Source: Flavobacteriales bacterium (lineage in GTDB: Bacteria; Bacteroidota; Bacteroidia; NS11-12g; UBA955). Taken from it: 7,332 bases of DNA. Shown here piece after piece: positions 1 through 6,081 of this stretch. The notes below the pieces were generated by a model. It saw only the letters and a list, made by a program, of their open reading frames with translations. It made no database searches and was not told the origin of the DNA. The translations under genes were made by a program, and so were the position numbers. The stretch is taken from NCBI GenBank assembly GCA_947472115.1, contig CANIZU010000087.1:1-7332 (forward strand), read 5' to 3'. Numbering within the stretch: the stretch's first letter is position 1; the number at the start of each line of letters is the position of its first letter.

Positions 1-1183
1 CACCCGTTGCCTTGTTCAATTTTCCATTGCTAGCCAAAGTCTGCACATAACTTCCGTTGAAGAAAATTTGTGTCCCCTTGCGTGGCTTAAACTCAATCTC
101 ACCCTGAATTCCATCCTCTCCCATGGCCTGTCCCGGTGCATTGTATCTACTCAATAATCTATACGTATTCTGACGTGTCATCGATGGCAAATAACTCACC
201 AGTCCATTCAACAAATTCTCCGTAGGTGCCGTACGAAACGAAAAATGATCCACGTGCCTGGCCTGAATATTCAAACCCACAGAAGCCTTTTGCTTGCCCA
301 AATTCCATCCGCCTTTACCCCAACTCATCGACGTATACAATACCTTACCGCCAGTTAAATGGAATTTAGAATCATCCTCCATAATCGCCTCCTTTGATTT
401 CACATTCCCCTCAACCGTCCAACTGAAATTGTCCTTCGTGTAAGTGAAATAAGCATTCCCGCCATACACATTGTACTTGGGATAAAAACGATCCGCCAAA
501 TCATACGTATTAATCGTCCCCACCAAACGATCCATCGTCTCCCTATCCAAAGTCCTATTCACCGCTGATGCACCCACCTGCAATGCACCAAATTTGCTAT
601 CCTTTCCCAAATCCAAATTCCCCTCAATGTTTAAGCCACTTATCACCTGATTCGCAAACCCAAAACGATTTTTTATATTCCCCTTCTGATTGCCCGCAAA
701 ACCCTTAATCGCCCACTTTTCGTTGATATTATACTTCAAACGCATCCCCTGTATCGCATAATCAATCCCAATCTGCCTCTGCTCGTAAGCCCTAAACAAA
801 ATTCCCGTACCAAACTGATCGTAAAACGACCCCATTGTGATGTCCAACTTATCGATGCTCTTGTTGATCTGCCAAAAACCTACACCATGATTGGTATACG
901 CACTCTGAGGATCCAACAACGGTGAATTATTAAATGCATCGTATCGTAAAATAAATGAATACCCCTTGATTCGATATTGCATAAACAACCAAGCATCTGC
1001 ACTGGCCGTGTTCTCCTTATAAACCTTTGTAGTCGCCCCGATGCTATCGTCGCGGACATATTTTTGATACGTCATCAACAAATTGCCCGAAAACTGACCC
1101 TTATCCGAATCCTTGCTCTGACCCAATGCCCAATTGCATGTGCCCATCAGGACAAGCAACATCACGATACTGAAATGTCTCAT
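1..1183 (-). CDS. DUF6029-like outer-membrane/envelope protein, N-terminal part (cut by window edge)
   Basis: This minus-strand frame stays open from an ATG at 1183-1181 to the window edge, giving 394 codons with no stop; the C-terminus lies outside. The first ~21 residues (MRHFSIVMLLVLMGTCNWALG) look like a signal peptide: a positive start, a hydrophobic core and a small-residue end before QSKDS. The mature part alternates polar and aromatic residues (for example LLMTYQKYVRDD, SFILRYDAFNNSP, FSWTVEGNVKSK), as expected of outer-membrane beta strands. The stretch GSFYDQFGTGILFRAYEQRQ followed by IGIDYAIQGMR resembles the conserved core of the Bacteroidota DUF6029 family, recalled rather than searched. 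No biochemical role is known to me for the family; an outer-membrane barrel is inferred. It is transcribed divergently from miaB with 44 bp between starts. Later in-frame ATGs at codons 8 and 13 exist but would cut into the signal peptide. Confidence 0.85.
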   Translation of the reverse strand, partial: MRHFSIVMLLVLMGTCNWALGQSKDSDKGQFSGNLLMTYQKYVRDDSIGATTKVYKENTASADAWLFMQYRIKGYSFILRYDAFNNSPLLDPQSAYTNHGVGFWQINKSIDKLDITMGSFYDQFGTGILFRAYEQRQIGIDYAIQGMRLKYNINEKWAIKGFAGNQKGNIKNRFGFANQVISGLNIEGNLDLGKDSKFGALQVGASAVNRTLDRETMDRLVGTINTYDLADRFYPKYNVYGGNAYFTYTKDNFSWTVEGNVKSKEAIMEDDSKFHLTGGKVLYTSMSWGKGGWNLGKQKASVGLNIQARHVDHFSFRTAPTENLLNGLVSYLPSMTRQNTYRLLSRYNAPGQAMGEDGIQGEIEFKPRKGTQIFFNGSYVQTLASNGKLNKATG

Positions 1184-1189
1184 TCACTG

Positions 1190-1197
1190 CAAAGAAA
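1190..1197 (-). promoter_or_regulatory. Probable -7 promoter box of the DUF6029-like gene
   Basis: Read on the minus strand this is TTTCTTTG, one mismatch from the Bacteroidota -7 consensus TAnnTTTG, followed by CA as is common in these promoters. It ends 6 bp before the ATG at 1183, so the transcript would be leaderless or nearly so. I see no convincing -33 TTTG at the usual distance. Confidence 0.4.
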
Positions 1198-1209
1198 CAA
1201 AAAAGCCCG

Positions 1210-1217
1210 TATTTTTG
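1210..1217 (+). promoter_or_regulatory. Probable -7 promoter box of miaB
   Basis: TATTTTTG matches the Bacteroidota -7 consensus TAnnTTTG exactly. It ends 10 bp before the miaB ATG at 1228, implying a 5' leader of only a few bases. A clear -33 TTTG is not visible; the expected position falls at about the start codon of the divergent gene. Confidence 0.5.
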
Positions 1218-1227
1218 TAGACCGATT

Positions 1228-2640
1228 ATGTCCGAAGTCATTATTCCACCCACCGCAACCGCTACAAGAACCCTTTATATTGAAAGTTACGGCTGTGCCA
1301 TGAACTTTAGCGATAGCGAAATTATAGCCTCCATCATGGGTGAACATGGCTTCAGTTCCACCAACGATGAACTCAATGCCGATGTCATTTTCCTCAATAC
1401 CTGCGCCATTCGCGACAATGCAGAACAACGGATCAGAGAGCGATTAAAACATTTACGCGGCAACAAAAAACATAACAAAGAACTCATCATCGGTGTCCTC
1501 GGTTGCATGGCCGAACGATTGAAAGAGAAATTATTGGAAGAAGAAAAACTCGTGGATATCGTTGCCGGTCCCGATAGCTATAGAGATTTACCCAAACTCG
1601 TTGCCGAAGTGGACGATGGCGGACGCGCAATTAACGTGATGTTGAGCCGCGAAGAAACCTATGGCGACCTCAACCCCGTTCGTTTAAATTCCAACGGAAT
1701 TACCGCTTTTGTGTCGATCATGAGAGGGTGCGACAATATGTGTACTTTCTGCGTAGTGCCCTTCACAAGAGGCCGAGAAAGATCTCGCGAACCCGAAAGT
1801 ATCGTCAGAGAAATCCTTGAATTATCAAAAAATGGCTACAAAGAAGTAACCCTCCTCGGCCAAAATGTCAATTCCTACCTCTGGTTTGGCGGTGGACCCA
1901 AAAAAGAATTCAAAAAACTCACCCAAGAAGAACAAGATACATCGGTAGATTTCGCCGATTTGCTCGAAATGTGTGCCCTGGCCGTTCCCCATATGAGAAT
2001 TCGTTACAGCACAAGTCATCCGCGCGACATCAACGAAAAAGTGGTGTACACGATGGCCAAATACAACAACCTCTGCAACTATATCCACCTGCCCGCCCAA
2101 AGTGGAAACAGCAGAATCTTAGACTTAATGTCGAGAAACTATTCCCGCGAATGGTACATGGATAAAATTCGTATGATCCGCAATATTATTCCCGATTGTG
2201 GCATCAGTTGCGATATCATTTCTGGATTTTGCTCAGAAACAGAAGAAGAACACCAAGACACGCTGAGCCTGATAGAATGGGCCAATTTTGAGTTCTCTTA
2301 CATGTATATCTATAGTGAACGACCTGGAACCCCAGCAGCTAAGAAATTGGCAGATGATGTTCCTGACGATGTCAAATCACGCAGATTAACCGAAATCATC
2401 GCCCTTCAAAACGGCAAGTCGAAGCAGAAAAACGCATCCTACATCGGCAAGGTAGTCACGGTACTCATCGAAGGCCATTCCAAGAAAAGTAATCTGGATT
2501 GGAAAGGACGCAGCGACCAAAATTCGGTTACGATTTTCCCATGCGAATCATACCAACCTGGCGATTTAGTTGATGTGCTAATTGAACGCTCCACAACCAC
2601 CGCCATGATTGGCAAAGCGATTGGTTACGCATCGTTGTAA
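1228..2640 (+). CDS. miaB: tRNA-2-methylthio-N6-dimethylallyladenosine synthase MiaB
   Basis: MiaB is a cytoplasmic radical-SAM methylthiotransferase that turns i6A37 into ms2i6A37 in tRNAs reading UNN codons, using two [4Fe-4S] clusters and S-adenosylmethionine. The 470-residue product has the full family order. The N-terminal UPF0004 domain holds three cluster cysteines: C23 in YIESYGCAMNFSDSE, C59 in FLNTCAIRDNAEQR and C93 in LGCMAERLKE. The radical-SAM CX3CX2C motif is C168, C172 and C175 in MRGCDNMCTFCVVPFTRGRE. The core continues through LLGQNVNSY, IHLPAQSG and SDIISGF-like segments, and a C-terminal TRAM domain spans about 401-466. A lysine-rich insert near residues 220-240 is, from memory, normal in Bacteroidota MiaB. 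The start at 1228 leaves a short tail before the conserved first strand; the next ATG (1300) lies beyond C23 and is excluded. Length and motifs indicate an intact gene. Confidence 0.97.
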   Translation: MSEVIIPPTATATRTLYIESYGCAMNFSDSEIIASIMGEHGFSSTNDELNADVIFLNTCAIRDNAEQRIRERLKHLRGNKKHNKELIIGVLGCMAERLKEKLLEEEKLVDIVAGPDSYRDLPKLVAEVDDGGRAINVMLSREETYGDLNPVRLNSNGITAFVSIMRGCDNMCTFCVVPFTRGRERSREPESIVREILELSKNGYKEVTLLGQNVNSYLWFGGGPKKEFKKLTQEEQDTSVDFADLLEMCALAVPHMRIRYSTSHPRDINEKVVYTMAKYNNLCNYIHLPAQSGNSRILDLMSRNYSREWYMDKIRMIRNIIPDCGISCDIISGFCSETEEEHQDTLSLIEWANFEFSYMYIYSERPGTPAAKKLADDVPDDVKSRRLTEIIALQNGKSKQKNASYIGKVVTVLIEGHSKKSNLDWKGRSDQNSVTIFPCESYQPGDLVDVLIERSTTTAMIGKAIGYASL

Positions 2641-2647
2641 ATAGAAT

Positions 2648-2663
2648 AATTCGCGGAATTTTT
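2648..2663 (+). terminator. Small hairpin with T run between convergent genes
   Basis: AATTC (2648-2652) and GAATT (2656-2660) form a perfect 5-bp stem around the loop GCG, and the right arm runs into five T residues (2659-2663). It starts 8 bp after the miaB stop codon and touches the stop codon of the convergent threonine dehydrogenase gene (2664-2662). The stem is short and AT-rich, so it is a weak terminator at best, mainly in the miaB direction. Confidence 0.4.
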
Positions 2664-3627
2664 ACCCCTTCACGGAATACTGAGGCCTCAAATTCTTGAG
2701 CATATCCTCCGTCATTCTGTCCAAATCATAATCCGGCTTCCAACCCCAATCTTCTGTCGCACGACCATCATCGATCACTGCTGGCCAGCTATTGGCGATG
2801 GCCTGACGAGAATCGGGCTCGTAAGAAATTGTGAAACCAGGTACAAATTTGGCAATCGATGCAGCAATTTCCTCTGGACCAAAACTCATCCCTGCCAAGT
2901 TATAGCTGGTACGAATCTTAATGCTCTCCGCAGGTGCATGCATAATGTCCAAAGTGGCTTTCAAAGCATCGGGCATATAAAGCATCGGCAAAACCGTTCC
3001 TTCACCCAAAAAACAAGTGTGATGTCCGGTCTGCAACGCATCGTGGTAAATAGAAACGGCATAATCCGTTGTTCCACCACCTGGCGCACTCTTATAACCA
3101 ATCAAACCGGGATAGCGCAAACTACGCGTGTCAACACCCCAACGGTTGTAATAATATTGTGCATATAGCTCACCCGCCAATTTACTGATACCATAGATCG
3201 TAGTAGGATCCATCGTTCCGTATTGAGGTGTGCCAAAACGTTCTGTATTTGGTCCAAAAGCCGCGATACTACTAGGCCAATAAACTCTTTTGATGATGCC
3301 CGTATCCCTCGCCGCATTCAACACATGAAATAATCCCTCCATGTTCAATTTCCATCCAAATTCTGGATTTTTCTCCGCCGTTGCACTCAACAAGGCAGCC
3401 AAATGATATACATGAGTGGGTTTGTACTTCTGAATTACCGCATTTAATCCCGCCGCATCCAACACATCCAACGTTTCAAACGGACCGCCTTCAAATACCG
3501 GATTATCGGATTTTTTGACATCACTCGCGATCACATTTGCATCGCCGTAAATACCGCGCAACGCTTCAACCAATTCCGTGCCCAACTGTCCGCACGACCC
3601 AATCACCAATACTGTTTCTGTCGACAT
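2662..3627 (-). CDS. L-threonine 3-dehydrogenase, short-chain (SDR/epimerase-like) type
   Basis: This NAD+-dependent enzyme would oxidise L-threonine to 2-amino-3-ketobutyrate, the first step of threonine breakdown to glycine and acetyl-CoA. The 321-residue protein begins with a Rossmann motif, GSCGQLG (residues 10-16), then the acidic D36 after strand 2 (VIASD) that favours NAD. The catalytic set is S119/S120 (WPSSIAAFGP), Y145 and K149 (TIYGISKLAGE). Segments LAALLSATAEKNP (77-89), SLRYPGLIGY, PGGGTTDYAVSIYH (182-195) and SYNLAGMSF closely resemble, from memory, the SDR-type threonine dehydrogenase of Flavobacterium, which separates it from generic UDP-sugar epimerases. It is unrelated to the zinc-dependent E. 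coli Tdh, so no symbol is given. The partner 2-amino-3-ketobutyrate CoA ligase (kbl) is not in the window. It converges with miaB and diverges from the oxidoreductase gene at 3743. Confidence 0.92.
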   Translation of the reverse strand: MSTETVLVIGSCGQLGTELVEALRGIYGDANVIASDVKKSDNPVFEGGPFETLDVLDAAGLNAVIQKYKPTHVYHLAALLSATAEKNPEFGWKLNMEGLFHVLNAARDTGIIKRVYWPSSIAAFGPNTERFGTPQYGTMDPTTIYGISKLAGELYAQYYYNRWGVDTRSLRYPGLIGYKSAPGGGTTDYAVSIYHDALQTGHHTCFLGEGTVLPMLYMPDALKATLDIMHAPAESIKIRTSYNLAGMSFGPEEIAASIAKFVPGFTISYEPDSRQAIANSWPAVIDDGRATEDWGWKPDYDLDRMTEDMLKNLRPQYSVKG

Positions 3628-3634
3628 ACTTCCG

Positions 3635-3666
3635 CAAATTTTGGCGGTTCAACCCACATTACCAAA
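3635..3666 (-). promoter_or_regulatory. Promoter of the threonine dehydrogenase gene
   Basis: On the minus strand a -33 element TTTG (3666-3663) is followed after 20 bp by AAAATTTG (3642-3635), seven of eight matching the pattern TAnnTTTG. The 20-bp spacing is within the usual Bacteroidota range. The -7 box ends 7 bp before the ATG at 3627, again predicting an mRNA with almost no leader. Confidence 0.5.
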
Positions 3667-3717
3667 CCTTTTTCTCCCCGATTCACAAATGAATGCGTAT
3701 TTATGGCAAATGTTCTG

Positions 3718-3725
3718 CATTTTTG
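3718..3725 (+). promoter_or_regulatory. Possible -7 box of the Gfo/Idh/MocA gene
   Basis: CATTTTTG differs from TAnnTTTG at one base and ends 17 bp before the ATG at 3743. It lies downstream of the alternative starts at 3578, 3689 and 3710, so if real it supports 3743 as the start. No clear -33 TTTG is seen. Confidence 0.3.
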
Positions 3726-3742
3726 CCTCCCACAATTCGGAA

Positions 3743-4759
3743 ATGGCAGAGGAAACAATAAAATTTGGTATCATTGGTTTAGGACATATCGGTGCTCGAC
3801 ATGCGCATATGATTCAAGCCAATCCCGATGCTGAACTCGTTGCCATTGCCGATATCAAAAATCACGAAGATCTATCGGTCCAAGAATTTCAAGTGCCGCT
3901 TTACGAAAACGTGGAGGAAATGCTGATGCATCACAGCAATATTGAGGTGGTTTGCATCGCCACACCCAATGGTTATCACAGTCAACACGCAATTCAAGCC
4001 CTAAACATGGGTTGCGACGTAGTTGTCGAAAAACCGATGGCCCTATCCACAGACGACTGCGATGCGATGATTCAGGAGGCACAGAAACGAAACAAAAGGA
4101 TCTTCTGTGTGATGCAAAATCGCTTTTCGCCGCCCTCCCAATGGATAAAATCAATCATAAGCGATAACGTCCTCGGCGAAATTTATCAAGTTCAAGTGGT
4201 TTGCTATTGGAATCGCGACCATCGCTATTATAAAAAAGGACATTGGCATGGTACCCAAGATTTGGACGGCGGTGTGCTGTTTACCCAGTTCTCACATTTT
4301 ATCGATATGGTCTACTGGCTGCTTGGACCCCTTTCCATTAACTACAGTGAGTTCTCCAATTTCAATCACCAATCATTAACAGAATTCGACGATAGCGGTC
4401 AAGTCTTGTTTTCCTTCGGTGAGCGCGGAAAAGGAAGTTTGAGTTTTTCTACCAGCCTTCACAACCAAAATTTCGAAAGCTCGATAACCATCATCGCCGA
4501 AAATGGTACCGTGAAACTTGGTGGTCAATACATGAACGATGTGGTTTATTGCGATATCAAAAACTACGAAATGCCTACTTTGCCGCCGTCTTCTCCGCCA
4601 AATGATTATGGACAGTACAAAGGAAGTGCGGCAAATCATCATTTTGTAATTGAAGAAGTAGTAAGAAATATGCGTTACAATTCCCCTTGCATTACTACAC
4701 CGGAAGACGGTCGGGCCGTGGTTGAAATCATCGAAAATATCCATTTGTTGAAAAAATAA
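3743..4759 (+). CDS. Gfo/Idh/MocA-family NAD(P)-dependent oxidoreductase, possibly a WlbA-like sugar-nucleotide dehydrogenase
   Basis: Cytoplasmic oxidoreductases of this family oxidise or reduce a hydroxyl on a sugar, sugar nucleotide or inositol with bound NAD(P). The 338-residue protein starts with the Rossmann motif GIIGLGHIGARHAHMI (G12, G14, G17), has VVCIATPNGYHSQHA (69-83) and the family hallmark VVVEKPMALS (93-102, with K97). The C-terminal domain has GTQDLDGGVLFTQFSHFIDM (170-189), where H185 fits the usual catalytic histidine. The segment YYKKGHWHGTQDLDGG, with QNRFSPP before it, recalls UDP-N-acetylglucosamine/glucuronate 3-dehydrogenases such as WlbA, but this is by eye and the substrate is unproven. 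I chose the ATG at 3743 because it places the glycine motif at the usual distance from the N-terminus; the open frame extends to 3578 but would overlap the divergent gene and add 55 residues without family features. No sugar-synthesis genes lie next to it. Confidence 0.88.
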   Translation: MAEETIKFGIIGLGHIGARHAHMIQANPDAELVAIADIKNHEDLSVQEFQVPLYENVEEMLMHHSNIEVVCIATPNGYHSQHAIQALNMGCDVVVEKPMALSTDDCDAMIQEAQKRNKRIFCVMQNRFSPPSQWIKSIISDNVLGEIYQVQVVCYWNRDHRYYKKGHWHGTQDLDGGVLFTQFSHFIDMVYWLLGPLSINYSEFSNFNHQSLTEFDDSGQVLFSFGERGKGSLSFSTSLHNQNFESSITIIAENGTVKLGGQYMNDVVYCDIKNYEMPTLPPSSPPNDYGQYKGSAANHHFVIEEVVRNMRYNSPCITTPEDGRAVVEIIENIHLLKK

Positions 4760-4897
4760 TTATTTTCAATTCGATTGATATTCAATTAATTACGGCCAAT
4801 CCGAAATTAATTTTACATTTTTTTCAAATTCTTTTGGGGGTAAAAAACAAAATCCGTGTTAATGGCTCGGTATACCCATACCCTAACAGGTAAAATC
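4760..4897 (+). promoter_or_regulatory. AT-rich intergenic region with inverted and direct repeats before the anti-sigma pair
   Basis: This 138-bp gap between the oxidoreductase stop and the small anti-sigma-like gene holds several repeats. TCAAT-TCG-ATTGA (4766-4778) is a perfect 5-bp-stem hairpin just after the stop, possibly a weak terminator. TTCAATT occurs twice, 16 bp apart (4765-4771, 4781-4787). The palindrome AATTAATT occurs at 4784-4791 and 4805-4812. A poor -7-like box, TTCTTTTG (4829-4836), precedes a G5 run. The region may hold a terminator and the promoter/operator of the downstream genes, but base composition alone makes short AT repeats likely. Confidence 0.35.
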
Positions 4898-5071
4898 ATG
4901 ACAAAAGAACAACTGGAAAGCAACACCTTCACTAAATACGCTGCAGGATTAATGCACGATGAAGAATTGCGCAAACTTGAAGATTGGTTAAAGAAAAACC
5001 CACAATTCAAACCCACATTGGCTATTATCAAACAACAGGTATCGGCAATGATGCCACAACTTAATCACTAA
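4898..5071 (+). CDS. Small protein resembling the N-terminal (sigma-binding) module of an anti-sigma factor
   Basis: The 57-residue product has no signal peptide or membrane segment and is predicted to be cytoplasmic. Its core, FTKYAAGLMHDEELRKLEDWL followed by KKNPQF, has the pattern Y-x-x-G-x-L/M-x-x-E-E/D-x-x-x-x-E-x-W-L-x-x-N/D-P seen in the N-terminal helices of Bacteroidota FecR and RskA-like anti-sigma factors, the part that contacts the sigma factor. Charged residues and heptad-like leucines suggest three to four helices. It lies 6 bp upstream of the FecR gene, which lacks this module, and in the same reading phase, with only TAA-TTC-AAC between the last codon and the FecR ATG. I chose ATG 4898 because the motif then starts as in relatives; ATG 4862 and GTG 4856 would add 12 or 14 residues (MARYTHTLTGKI) without family character. 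It could be a separate gene, or the 5' part of a FecR gene broken by a nonsense change. Confidence 0.7.
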   Translation: MTKEQLESNTFTKYAAGLMHDEELRKLEDWLKKNPQFKPTLAIIKQQVSAMMPQLNH

Positions 5072-5077
5072 TTCAAC

Positions 5078-6025
5078 ATGTCAAACCCAAACAATACTTC
5101 CCATCCCGAATCCGACATTGATCAGATTCTAAAGGTTTCGGAAAATTATAAATATTCGTTCGAGGCTAGTAATGATGACGCCTGGAACAAGTTTTCCGCC
5201 GCTCGTGAGGCCGAAAAACAAGTACCAACCCCATTTAAAGTATACAAAAACACATCGCGCTTGTTGCGTGTAGCCGCAGCCGTTGCAATTCTTGCCGTTG
5301 GCAGCTGGGCATTTTGGCTTACCACTTTAAATAAAACCTTGGATGCAGGTCAGTTTGCCACAAATGCTGGTCAAATCGAACAAATCACAATGAAAGATGG
5401 TAGTGTGATTACATTAAATGCCAATTCAAGTGTGGAATTCAAAGTGACAGAAAAATCGCGCGAAATCAAACTACAAGGGATGGCGCATTTTGAAGTCGCA
5501 AAAAATCCAAACGCCGCATTTGTCATTGAGTCAAACAACAATAAAGTAACCGTTTTAGGCACCGGGTTCGACGTTCAGTCTTACGCTGGAAAACCACTCC
5601 AAGTAACCGTAAATCACGGAAAGGTAAAAGTGGAGAAACTTTCAAACAGCACCATGCTCGAGTCAGTCATTCTTACAAAAGGAATGAGAGTTCGCGAGAA
5701 TCTGAACCAAGCAAATGCAGCCAACAAACGTTCTCAAATATTCGCCGTTGATTCAAATGTGAATTTGGATGCCGTAAAATGGGAGTCTGGTAACTTGATT
5801 TTTACCAATGCCCCAATCGACGATGTGGTTAATGCCATCGAAACGCGCTACAGTAAAAAACTTCAAGTTAGGATACTTAAACCTACTTGTATCATTACCC
5901 CAACAGGTACTTCTAACCAAACCTCTGATTTGCAGTTTACCGGTGTATTTAAAAATACCGACGAATTCAGTACTGTAGTTAAAACCATTGAAATTGCCCT
6001 AGGATTGCAATTTGAAGTAAAATAA
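5078..6025 (+). CDS. FecR-type transmembrane anti-sigma factor with DUF4974 domain, lacking the N-terminal module
   Basis: FecR-like proteins span the inner membrane, hold or activate an ECF sigma factor on the cytoplasmic side, and receive a signal in the periplasm, usually from an outer-membrane transducer. In this 315-residue protein residues 1-61 are cytoplasmic, with the juxtamembrane pattern SNDDAWNKFSAAREAEK typical of Bacteroidota FecR. One membrane helix follows at about 62-84 (LLRVAAAVAILAVGSWAFWL). The FecR domain covers about 90-185 (QITMKDGSVITLNANSSVEF, EIKLQGMAHFEVAKNP, VTVLGTGFDVQSY, VTVNHGKVKV). The C-terminal DUF4974 domain starts near W235 (WESGNLIFTNAPIDDVVNAI) and ends at QFEVK. 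The usual N-terminal Y-x-x-G/W-L helices are missing and are found instead in the small gene just upstream. An in-frame stop at 5069 fixes ATG 5078 as the first possible start. There is no ECF sigma gene upstream and no SusC/TonB receptor gene within view; the next gene encodes a secreted SBBP-repeat protein. Confidence 0.93.
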   Translation: MSNPNNTSHPESDIDQILKVSENYKYSFEASNDDAWNKFSAAREAEKQVPTPFKVYKNTSRLLRVAAAVAILAVGSWAFWLTTLNKTLDAGQFATNAGQIEQITMKDGSVITLNANSSVEFKVTEKSREIKLQGMAHFEVAKNPNAAFVIESNNNKVTVLGTGFDVQSYAGKPLQVTVNHGKVKVEKLSNSTMLESVILTKGMRVRENLNQANAANKRSQIFAVDSNVNLDAVKWESGNLIFTNAPIDDVVNAIETRYSKKLQVRILKPTCIITPTGTSNQTSDLQFTGVFKNTDEFSTVVKTIEIALGLQFEVK

Positions 6026-6066
6026 GTACACTCACCGTGCAACGCGGAAACAACTTTTGTTTTCAA

Positions 6067-6074
6067 TAACTTTG
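6067..6074 (+). promoter_or_regulatory. Probable -7 promoter box of the SBBP-repeat gene
   Basis: TAACTTTG is an exact match to TAnnTTTG and ends 7 bp before the GTG start at 6082. It suggests that the surface-protein gene has its own promoter in the 56-bp spacer after the FecR gene and is not only read through from upstream. The same box contains an in-frame TAA (6067-6069) that closes the frame upstream. No -33 TTTG is found at the usual spacing; the TTTG at 6056-6059 is too close. Confidence 0.45.
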
Positions 6075-6081
6075 TTACACT

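Noticed and set aside
977..1303. 108-residue plus-strand frame running across the DUF6029-like gene and into miaB
   Set aside because: It overlaps two well-supported genes and the promoter spacer, and the translated sequence has no recognisable pattern; it is a shadow frame.
3578..3742. Longer 5' extension of the Gfo/Idh/MocA gene to starts at 3578, 3689 or 3710
   Set aside because: The 3578 start overlaps the beginning of the divergent threonine dehydrogenase gene; all three add residues before the Rossmann motif with no family similarity, and a promoter-like box lies at 3718-3725.
3855..4154. 99-residue minus-strand frame inside the oxidoreductase gene
   Set aside because: It is antisense to conserved coding sequence (the EKP region) and shows no protein-like features.
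4376..4744. 122-residue antisense frame within the oxidoreductase gene
   Set aside because: It is wholly covered by a well-supported gene on the other strand, its product is low-complexity and arginine-rich in places, and no domain is recognisable.
6046..6064. Hairpin with AAACAA and TTGTTT arms between the FecR and SBBP genes as a terminator
   Set aside because: The stem is AT-rich, has a 3-base loop and is not followed by a T run; it may be chance in an AT-rich spacer, although it would fit separate transcription of the SBBP gene.
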